Shown here: positions 55,537 through 64,000 of the stretch, piece by piece
Numbering within the stretch: position 1 is the first letter of the stretch
Layout of the letters: every line of letters begins with the position of its first letter
Assembly: GCA_012976225.1 (NCBI GenBank)
Contig: JAAVVG010000001.1
Location: 744,001-808,000, forward strand
Direction of reading: 5' to 3'
DNA: 64,000 bases
Source: Golubevia sp. BC0850
Lineage: Eukaryota; Basidiomycota; Exobasidiomycetes; Golubeviales; Golubeviaceae
Position numbers and translations under genes: made by a program
Notes under the pieces: model-generated
Database searches by the model: none
What the model saw: only the letters and a program-made list of their open reading frames with translations
Told to the model about the DNA's origin: nothing

Positions 55537-57447
55537 TTAGATCGACGCAATGGAGGCTGACAAACCGTCATCTAACGGAGTGTCGCTCATTCGAACCACC
55601 AACTTCCTGGCTCTGGGCGCCGATCCATTTGAGAGTGATTCGAGTCCTTGTCTGTGAGTTCGGAACGTGAAAAGGGTAATGTTGGTCAGATTTCAATCAA
55701 GAGAATGAAAGTAGAGAACTTGACATGCTCACCTTACACCTGCCAACCCTCCTGGAATGACTTCGGGTCGAGCTGTGACGAGGTCTCCAGAATTCAAGAG
55801 CGAGTAAAGATCTGAAAGAAGAGCATTCGAGAAGACAGAATCTCCATAGAACTACAAAAGGAAAAGACAAGAAAAGGTTTAGTCAGGATTCATGCCCTCA
55901 TTTCCAATCTTTCGCCAATTTCGAGCACTCACGGTGGTAGAGAAACTGATTCTGTGGACTTCGACTTCTCTCTTCTTTCCCTCTTTGACCGAGCTCGTTT
56001 CCTCGACTTTCTTCTTTGGGTTTCCAGCTAGAGCTATCAGCTGTCCTTGACCAACCCAATCGCCATCTGCGTCTTCTAGAGCCTGTTGACACCTGGTAGC
56101 AGTTTCACTTCCAACGCAATCCATAGCGTAGGCCAAGTTCCCTTCGGTAGCTTCTTTGATTTCTTGAGAAATGACTTCAGATGACTGATAACGATCCACG
56201 CATTTCTCAACTCCTAAACATTCTAGGTAGGCAAAGTTCTCCGGCGAAGCTACACTGAGAACTCTTAGATTCGAGAGAGCTGCGAGCTGAGCGGCGTAGA
56301 TCCCTGTTATCGCTCCTCCTCCGTAGATACTGTAGGTCGAAGAAGATCAAGAAAGGAAAGAGGTCAGAGGAATGTAGAAAGAGGAAGAGCCTGGCTTGCG
56401 CGAGAGACTTACATTATCCACTTTCGCTGATCCTTCGTGACAGTTTGAGAAGAGGAGGATCCTTGAGGATTGCTCCTCTGAATAGGACCTCCACCGACAG
56501 CATCTGCTCTAGGCATCTTGAAAAACCAGTAGAGGGCAACAGCAGCTGTGACGAGACCTGTACCGATTGTGGCTGCATCTTCGACAGAAACACCGTCTGG
56601 AATCTTTCCAACTGTGCCACTCTTTGCGACAGCGTAAGTTTGATAAGCACCTGCTCTGGTATCTCTAGAGTCTGCACAGGTCCACACCTGTCAAGAAGGA
56701 ATAGGGGAAGAGTGGGGAGGTAGAGAAAGATGAATGAGTGTCTCTAGCGTTCGTGATGGGCAGCTCGCGAGTTGAAAGTGAGGAGGGTTCGAGCTTTCAG
56801 ACCCCTTATTTTCCATATCCATCTCGTTCACTCCTGTTCCGCCTCTACTTCCAATTTACAAGCACTAGCCATAAAGAAAGACTCACCCTATCTCCCACTT
56901 TGAAATTAGTGACCTCATTTCCAACTTCTTCCACCACTCCCGCCACATCTCTACCAATAACAGCTGGCCACTCTTCAATTCCAAATCCATACTGAACACA
57001 TTTGTAGTCAACAGGATTGAGGCCGACAGATTTGACCGAGATTAGAAGCTCATCAGAGGATTGGATTGCTGGAACTGGCCATTGATGGTGGATGTGAAAA
57101 GATTGACTCCACCCCGGGCTTGCCCGCTGAGAATCTCGAAGGTCTTTTTGATGTTGAAGTTCTTGTTGTTGAAGGCGACTGACGGCTAATAGTTCTTTGA
57201 CAGTCTCTGCATTGTGAACGAGTAGAGCTACGCTATTTGATAAGGATCCAGTAAAAGATGGTGATGAAGGCGTGGAGAGTTCGGATTCTTGGTCTGATAC
57301 GTTGTCGTCTCGTCCCCCTGCGTCTGCTTCCCCTCCCTCTAAAGATGGTAGTGAATTAGAATCTTGACTGGAAGAGATTGAAGTGGTTGCAAAGGATTTT
57401 GATAGTTCAGACATTCCAGCTTCTCTATGGCTTGGTGAGGCTAGCAT
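55537..57447 (-). CDS. MDR-superfamily zinc-less alcohol dehydrogenase / enoyl reductase-like protein
   Basis: Five exons (57447-56887, 56687-56413, 56329-55933, 55851-55733, 55651-55537) give 488 residues. The catalytic half reads WPVPAIQSSDELLISVKSVGLNPVDYKCVQYG, then GRDVAGVVEEVGNEVTNFKVGDRV and GAYQTYAVA, the pattern of trans-enoyl reductases and quinone reductases of the ToxD/zinc-less MDR type. The cofactor domain has WIIIYGGGAITGIYAAQLAAL, a glycine-rich NADPH loop, and the later block AMDCVGSETATRCQQAL. The substrate cannot be read. The first 110 residues are an unusual Ser/Glu/Gln-rich extension; a second ATG at 57414 would trim 11 residues. A Pro/Ser/Gln-rich insert sits just before the nucleotide-binding loop (about 255-275). 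Confidence 0.87.
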
Positions 57448-58258
57448 CTTGAGTGCGGGGAAGTCTTCTTGAGAATGATAAGGCTTGGTTCTTCCTACTT
57501 TCGTATGTTCAAGGTTGAGGCTGATGGATGAGAATTAGATCGAAAGGGAAAAAGATAGTCAAAAGTGGAAGGAAGAGTGCAGAGGGGAGGAGAGGAAGAG
57601 GAATTCTTGGAAGGCAGATGATCTGCAATCCCCAACTCATGCTGAAGTTCCCTAATCTTCGGTCATAGCCTCTTTGGCTTACGCTATCTCAGAGGACAGA
57701 GCTAATTGAAAATAGACAAATGGAGTGATAGAGTGATTAGAGGTTTTGTCACGTCTGACTTGGATGAACGTTCTTGGAAGAGCGCAATCACGCAAAGCTA
57801 TGTTGTCATCGCCCTCCCAAGGATTTGCCACCGAGTTATCGACACAAGCAGCGATTAGTAGAAGCGTGAAGGAAAATGAAATGGATTTGTAATGAAGTAT
57901 TTAAAAAAAAGGTTTGAAAGGAAGATTAAGGTATGACTTGGAACTGGGAACTGAATTGAAAATCGAGAGGAGAGAATGTCCACACCACCAGAGTGTATCT
58001 GAAGTGATAAATGAGATGGCAAATACAGAGCGAAAGAGTAGTAAACAGAAGACGAGCGCCATACGCAACTTTTCCTCTGAATCTGGGAAGAAGAAGGGAG
58101 GGGGAGTAGAGAAAAGTAAAAGATTGCTGCCTCCAATAATTCCAAAGAATGAAAGGTCCACGGTCAACGGTGACATCATTTGGGTCTATTCTTTTGAAGA
58201 GAAAATGAAACGAGAGAAGTAGGAAGGGAATCCAAGTTGAAGTCGAAAGGAGTTGAAT
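57448..58258. other. Intergenic region, nothing assigned
   Basis: The 811 bases should include the promoter of the MDR gene. Frames seen here are Phe/Ser-rich and lack splice support. Confidence 0.45.
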
Positions 58259-61220
58259 TTAAATAGCTCTCTCGATACGTTGATGAGAGTTTCCAGCTCT
58301 GTGACGCTTGAGTCCAGCAGCTCTGGCTTTAGAATCAGCAGCTTTCTCTTCATCTCTTTCTTCCATCATTTCTGAAACCTTTTGAAGACCATGCTTGAGA
58401 TTGGAAGAAGTCTTTGAGGTGACGTTATGCACGGAGCTTGAAATGTCTTCGACTAGACCTCTGATGAGACCCTCATCTTCATCTTCATCTTCGTTTTGAG
58501 CCTGCTTGCTGTTTTGAACTTGCTTCGAAGTTTCTTTTGAGAAGGTAGTCTCCTTGTTGATAGTTTGCCTCTCAATCTTTCCAGATCCCAACATCACGAA
58601 TTTACCCTCGCTTGGCACTTGATCCACTACAACGAATGCGAGTGCAGGTCCAGGAGCAAAGAGATTTGGATTTGGAGGAAGCTGTGAGACGTGTAGAGTA
58701 GAACCTGAGGCGACGGACTTGAGTTCGATCATTCTGTTCAAAGGAAAGAGAAGTTGACAATCAGTTTGAGTTTCGATGTTCTGGTAATCCAAGAGAACTC
58801 ACCTTTGACCCATGTTCAATCCATGAGTAGAGAATCCAGTACGGATGATAACGACCTTAGCTTTAGAAGCGTCGGAAGCAGAGGGAAGCTTGATGTCGAA
58901 TCCATCTCCACCGTAACTGAAACTGGAAGGAAGTTGCTTGTTGGAAGGTCTCTCTTCGTCGTAGTATTCAGGATAGTATCTCTCGACTGAGTAAGAAAGG
59001 GGAGAAAGAAAGAAAGAAAGGTGGGTTCAGACGAGAGGAGAGACAAAAGGGTAGAGAAACTCTACTCAGAGTCGACTCTTTGAAACCTCTCTTGTATTGA
59101 CCTGAGTAATGCGTGGCCCAAGATTTCTTTGTAGAGACATCAGCACGTGGACTTGAACCAGATACCATGATACTTCCATCTGGAAGTAAGGTGGCTGAAG
59201 AATGATAGAGACGAGCGACGTTGGCTTTGGCCGCTTTTGAGAAACGAGAACCCATTGAAGCAGCTGGATCGTAAATCATTGGTTGATAAGATGGGTTGTC
59301 ACCGTACGATTGTCCTACTGGTTCTCCAATGTCCTCTGGGTTGGTGTTGTAACCAGCGGTTCCAGTCTTGGCTCCGTTTCCGAACCAGATTTTTCCATTT
59401 GGTAGAATGATGACTGAGAAGAGAGAATCGTGGAGTGAAAGAGGGTGATAGATGGAGGACAGAGGGAGTCAGCAGTGGAGGCTAGAGACGACGGTTGGGA
59501 GTGCCCTGGCTACAACGATACTCACATTGACCCATAGATCTACCCTCATCCAGACTATCAACCTGTTCCCACTTAGGATTCTTAGCCAGTGGACTAATCT
59601 GTTCACAATTCTTAGAAGCAGGTCTTTGACTAATACTAGTTCCAACACCACCTTCATTTCCCCAATCACTTTTCTTCATTCCTTCCATTCCACCACAAAC
59701 CAAAACAGTCTCTTCATAATTCCCATCTTGATCTGGAATGAGCGGAAGTAGAACCGAACCACCTGAGGCAGGATAAACTCTAGGAACAGAAGTTGAAGGA
59801 AGTTTCTTTTCACTTTGTTTTTTGTAATTCCATAAGATCGCTTCTTTGTTTGCTTGAACGAACATTTCACCACTTGACATTAAGAAAGTCAAAGGATATA
59901 ATGAAAGTGGAACTGAACGATCTAGAAGATCCATGTAACGAGCTCCACCGTCGTTCTTTGGTGGATAGAATTCGTAGGTTGGTTCGTTTGAGTTTTTGGT
60001 TGGAACGTATCCTCCATCTTTATGGAATGAATTTGTACAAAAGAGAAGGTCAGAAGAAAGCAACAGAAGGTCAAACTTGCCACCGCGACCTTCGGAATTT
60101 GACTCACCTCTCATTCCACCAGTGATCATAACATGACCAGTCTCCAGAGGTTCAAGAGAAGCATACCAGCGCTCCTTATTCAACTGAACCTTCTTACTTT
60201 CAGACCAAGAACCTCCACCTGCAGATAGGAAACGCAAAGCTCTTCCACCGTTGAAGTTCTCATATGGTTTCTCTCCTTCTGCTGCTGTTGCTCCATTCTT
60301 TTTGACAGCTTTGTTCCCACCAGTGACTACGATTCTACCATCTCCTAGAGTAGCTCCACCAGCACAGAAGGCGTTACTGTGCATATCCTTGGTCTCGTAG
60401 GTGTTGGAGTTGTAATCGTATTCCTGAAGAGAGACGGAAAAGAGTGTGAGGAGTTAGGACAAGTCGAACTTCGTTTTCAAAAGGACAAAGCTCTACTCAC
60501 AACGACCCAAGCACTTCGAGAATGAAAGGAGAAGAAAAGAGATCGGTTTAGTTAAAGGGAAAGGTCTGATCTTTAGAAGATTGAAGAACTCACGGGTGAC
60601 CATTGACTTTCGCCTTATTGTTCTGGGCCTTGTCGAGGATCGCTACTTTTCCGGGTCCAGACAAAATCATCTGCATTGAAGGAAGGGTCGATGAGAGTTA
60701 AAGTTAGAGGAACCAACTTGAGGGGTTTGAGCTCGGTGCCTAGGGGGCACGGGATGAGGGAATTTTGGTTTCTTCTAGAGAAACTCACCATCTGAGCTGA
60801 AACTCCAGAGTGTCCAGTGATTACCTGAAAGAGATAGAGGTTGTGTATGAGTGATTAGAAGTTTGTGAGAGGAAGAGGGGAGTGGAGAAAGAAGGAGAAT
60901 CTTGTCCTTCGAAGGAGGTTTGATCCCGTCCCTACATCTTCGAAGTGAAATGTCACATGAGTTCCCTCTGCGCTCTTCTTGGTGGTCGATCTCTCTTTCA
61001 ATACATTTGAATACCCCTCAACATCCCCAATCCAATTTCCAATCCTTGTTTCCAGAGACGATAGAGCTTGCCCGCCAGGGTCACCCTTCTGCCTCCGGTC
61101 CCTACGGTTTGTGCAACCAACCCTTGCACTCACCATTGTGTTAGCTCTATCCTTAGCAGCTACAACAGAAGACAGAACGATAGCAGAAGCTATGAAAGCT
61201 TTGAAAGCAGTTGAGAACAT
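58259..61220 (-). CDS. Secreted glyoxal oxidase (copper radical oxidase, AA5_1) with acidic C-terminal extension
   Basis: Nine exons (61220-61134, 60824-60789, 60670-60594, 60513-60501, 60423-60108, 60017-59526, 59413-59102, 58986-58803, 58733-58259) give 663 residues. The enzyme oxidises aldehydes to acids and makes hydrogen peroxide; in wood-rotters it feeds peroxidases, and in smuts a relative affects filamentous growth. A signal peptide (1-22) precedes SGVSAQMMILSGPGKVAILDK. The cross-linking Cys (about 91) is in AFCAGGATL, the radical Tyr (about 258) in RVYPASGG, the axial Tyr and a His in RLYHSSATLLPDG, and the second His in FSTHGLNMGQR. After the usual C-terminal beta domain there is an extra tail of about 100 residues with a DEDEDEDE run and Lys/Arg-rich end. 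One exon is 13 bases. Confidence 0.93.
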
Positions 61221-62014
61221 CTTTTTTGATGTTTGTGTTGAAAATGAGTGTGACTTTGAAAAAGAGAGTAATAAAAGGGAGTGAGTGGAGCTGATCTAAA
61301 AAGAGAGTTGTGACTGTTGCTTCTCTTGTCTTGATGCTTTTGAGGAGAAGAGTCTTGATGAGAGAGAGAGAGTGGGTTGTTAGGAAAGAATTAAAAAAGG
61401 GTTGATTGAGGTTGACGGTTAGGAAGAGAGAGGGGGTTCGAGGTTGGATTGCTTCGGGATTGGGGGGTGGAACCTCTTCTCTCGCCTGCGCCAAGTCGAA
61501 AACAAACAAAGCACAATGTTAGAACTCCGACCCATCTCGGTCCTGTGTGGGAGAAAATTTGGACGTGAGAACAACACTTCTTACAGACAGGTTAACATGC
61601 AGTAATCAGAGTGCAGAACGAAGCAGTAAACATAATTCGGTACATCTTTGGGAGGGAGGAGTCAAGGAGAATTCAGGAGGTCACCAGGGTCAGGTCGAGG
61701 GGAGGGTACATAGCCAGTAAGTAGCCTACACAAGACTAGCGTCGATTCTATAATCCCGAAGCCCAACAGGCTTGCAATCTCTCTTCAAGTCTCTTTCCAA
61801 CCTTCTACCTTTCTTTTCTCTTTCTTCTCTACATTCTTTCTTGGGACACCCCAATCTCTCCTTTCATCTCTCATCTCTCTTTGCTTTGCTCTTGCATTCT
61901 CTCACTCTCTCTCTCCACTCTGATTCTCTTGCCACCCCCACATTCTCTACCTCTCTCTTTCTATCATCCCCCACACTCTCTAATTTCTAATCCCACCTCA
62001 AAATCAGCTTCAAA
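61221..62014. promoter_or_regulatory. Divergent promoter region, glyoxal oxidase and GH47
   Basis: The 794 bases contain a strongly pyrimidine-rich leader at 61770-61980 in front of the GH47 start codon, a common fungal arrangement. No TATA consensus is visible. Confidence 0.4.
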
Positions 62015-64000
62015 ATGAAATTTCTAGCTCTACTTTCATTAGCTCTGCTATCCACTTCAAGCATCTCTGCCAATGTTCAATCTCCAAAAGCAAGAGGTAA
62101 CTTAAAAAGAGCAGAAGCCATCAAGAAATCCTATTTGGAATCTTACAGCGAATATCTAAAGTATGCTTGTAAAGATGGGAAATGTGATGATCAATTGAAT
62201 CCTCTAAGTAAGAGTTCTTCTTCTCCTTTTGGGGTGAGTAGCTTGACTTGTGTTGGTGTTATACAATTCACTTTTGGTCGATCTGTCACTCATCCCTCTC
62301 ATTCATTTGTTTCGCATTTCTTTAGGATTGGGGAGCTACTTTGGTAGATGCTATTACTACTAGTCATGTCATGGGACTCGAGGCACAGGTAGATCAGGCT
62401 ATTAAGTGGACTGATATGATTGATTTCAATTCTACTTCCCAAGAGACTATATGTGAGTAATCTCCGAATCGCAGAGCACATAGTTTTATGATTACGGCAG
62501 GCGCTGAAATGGGAATTGGAGTGTAGAGATAGACCTGTTGGAGGGAGAAGGTTGGTCGAAGAGGTCGGTTTCAAGCTCTTCCGACAGACAAGACCCTCCA
62601 AGGTCGAAGCGTCAGAGTCTTCAACCCCTTTCCGAAAATCAAAGAGGAACCGAGATCTGCTTTCAAAGGTGTTGGGATCTCCTACTGATCTTGCATCGCA
62701 AACGTTGCCCATCTTTCCCAACTCTTTAGCTCTTTTCGAGACAAACATTAGATTCGTCGGAGGACTTCTTGCCGCTTATGAATTAACTGGAAAGACTAAC
62801 CAAAAGCTGATTGACCAAGCTAAGACTAGTGAGTTTCAGGAGGAAAAGCCGCTCTGAACTTTCTCCAAGAGCGAACTAACATCCACTCCCACTCTACCTC
62901 TCTTTTCGCAGTTGGAGATCACTTATTGACTGGATGGGTTGGCGATAACGATCTGCCTTACAACTCTCTCAAGGTAAGTTCAGATTCTCAGAAACCTCGA
63001 CCCTATCCGATTCGGAATAGCTGGCTAAGTTCCTTTCTCTCTCGACTCTCAGAACTGGAACTCTTACGGAGCCCCAGATTCTTCTGGAGGAGCTATCATC
63101 GCCGAGACTGGAACCATCGTTCTAGAATTCTACAAGCTCTCCAAGTACACTGGAGACAAGAAGTATCAAGAACATGCAGACAAAGCTATGAACGCAACCT
63201 TGCAAGCTCAAAGTCCTTTCCCAGGCCTGAAAGCTCAAGGAATCAGTCCAAAGACCAATCAAGCTACTGACGATTACGTTACTTGGGGTGGAGGATCTGA
63301 TTCTTACTTTGAGGTAAGAAATCCTTCTCGCTTTATGATGTCTCTTGCCTCGATCTGACTTTCCCCATTTCTTCTTCTCTTTCACAGTACCTCATCAAGT
63401 ATGGGATTCTACAAGGAACTACTAAGACCTGGATTCCTTCTTGGATTTCAGCCGTCGATAGTAGCATCGAGAGCTTGCTTACTATCGCCGAGGGTCATCC
63501 TGAACTCACCTACTTAACCGATTACTCTGACTCTAATGGTGGAAACATCTATCAATTCAGTCATCTAGGTTGTTTCGTAGCTGGAAATTGGCTTCTAGGA
63601 GGTAAAGTTCTCAAAAACCAAGACTACGTTGATTACGGATTGAAATTAACTGAATCCTGCATCAACACTTACACTTCAAGTGTTACTGGAATTGGTCCTG
63701 AAGTCTTCGTCTTCAAAGGTGAAGGAAACAAGACTAATGGAATCACTATCAAGGATGAAGCCTTTTATGATGAACATGGATTTGATTACTCTGTTGCTAG
63801 TTACGTTTTGAGACCAGAGGTTTTGGAATCTGTCTTCTGTGAGCAAGACGGACCACTCTTCTCACCGCCACAATTGATTGACTGACTGACTTTATTTCTC
63901 TCACCTCGCATGTGCTAGATGCATACCGTATCACTGGTGACAAGAAATGGCAAGACTTATCTTGGGAAGCTTTCAAGTCGATTCGCAAGTACTGTAAGGC
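62015..64000 (+). CDS. GH47 alpha-1,2-mannosidase, 3' end outside window
   Basis: Seven exons are seen (62015-62233, 62326-62452, 62730-62828, 62912-62973, 63053-63313, 63388-63838, 63919 to the edge). GH47 enzymes trim alpha-1,2-mannose from N-glycans in the ER/Golgi or outside the cell. A signal peptide or anchor (MKFLALLSLALLSTSSISA) is followed by KKSYLESYSEYLKYA, GDWGATLVDAITTSHVMGL, ETNIRFVGGLLAAYELTGK, GGGSDSYFEYLIKYG and LRPEVLESVFYAYRITGDKKW. The last contains the family's catalytic Glu in RPE. The N-terminus lacks a long transmembrane stem, so a secreted form is likely. At least the last 70 or so residues of the family, including the calcium-binding Thr, lie beyond the window. Confidence 0.94.

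Noticed and set aside
1-64000. tRNA, rRNA, CRISPR, and LTR or virus-like elements
   Set aside because: I looked for tRNA B-box sequences, repeat-spacer patterns, long terminal repeats and reverse transcriptase or capsid motifs on both strands and found none I could support.

Overview
This window is nuclear DNA from an intron-dense fungus, most likely a basidiomycete. The evidence is many short introns (mostly 65-120 bases, GTRAGT-like donors), up to 17 exons in one gene, very short exons, and clearly fungal genes: an SSO-type syntaxin pair, a PAM16 gene, a cytochrome b5-bearing fumarate reductase, a sedolisin protease and a copper-radical glyoxal oxidase. F-box and leucine-rich-repeat genes would fit Pucciniomycotina, but the sequence alone does not fix the lineage. 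I see no bacterial, organellar or viral sequence, and no tRNA, rRNA or CRISPR. Exon joins below were chosen by hand from splice signals, reading phase and family alignment from memory; where given, every join keeps phase.

Left third (1-23.5 kb): the 3' part of an oxysterol-binding-protein-related gene; SEC20 and a UPF0587/CZIB zinc protein fired from a 77-base divergent promoter; a 17-exon fumarate reductase fused to cytochrome b5; a perfect intergenic hairpin; a damaged leucine-rich-repeat gene; a TRF4-type poly(A) polymerase; PAM16; a small secreted protein behind a TATA box; eIF3l; and an F-box gene interrupted by one in-frame TAG.

Middle third (23.8-43 kb): a 14-exon gene whose C-terminus has the degenerate XPF nuclease fold plus HhH seen in ZIP2/SHOC1 meiotic proteins; a short unknown gene; a protein joining a ubiquitin-interacting motif to two NBR1-like (FW) domains; a peroxisomal dienoyl-CoA isomerase ending in AKL; a secreted sedolisin; a one-span membrane protein; a dienelactone hydrolase; and an HMG-box regulator.

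Right third (43-64 kb): a 142-base tandem duplication upstream of a phosphopentomutase/phosphoglucomutase gene; two tandem SSO-type syntaxin genes that differ in intron content and in the tail after the membrane anchor; divergent ribosomal genes RPP2 and RPS15; an MDR oxidoreductase; a glyoxal oxidase; and a GH47 alpha-mannosidase running off the right edge.

The genes are not an operon or a biosynthetic cluster. Shared themes are membrane traffic (ORP, SEC20, two SSO), RNA and translation (TRF4, eIF3l, RPP2, RPS15), and secreted or oxidative enzymes (sedolisin, glyoxal oxidase, GH47). The most notable signals are the ZIP2/SHOC1-like and UIM-FW proteins, the diverged syntaxin pair, introns placed in or at start codons in several genes, and exons as short as 8 bases.
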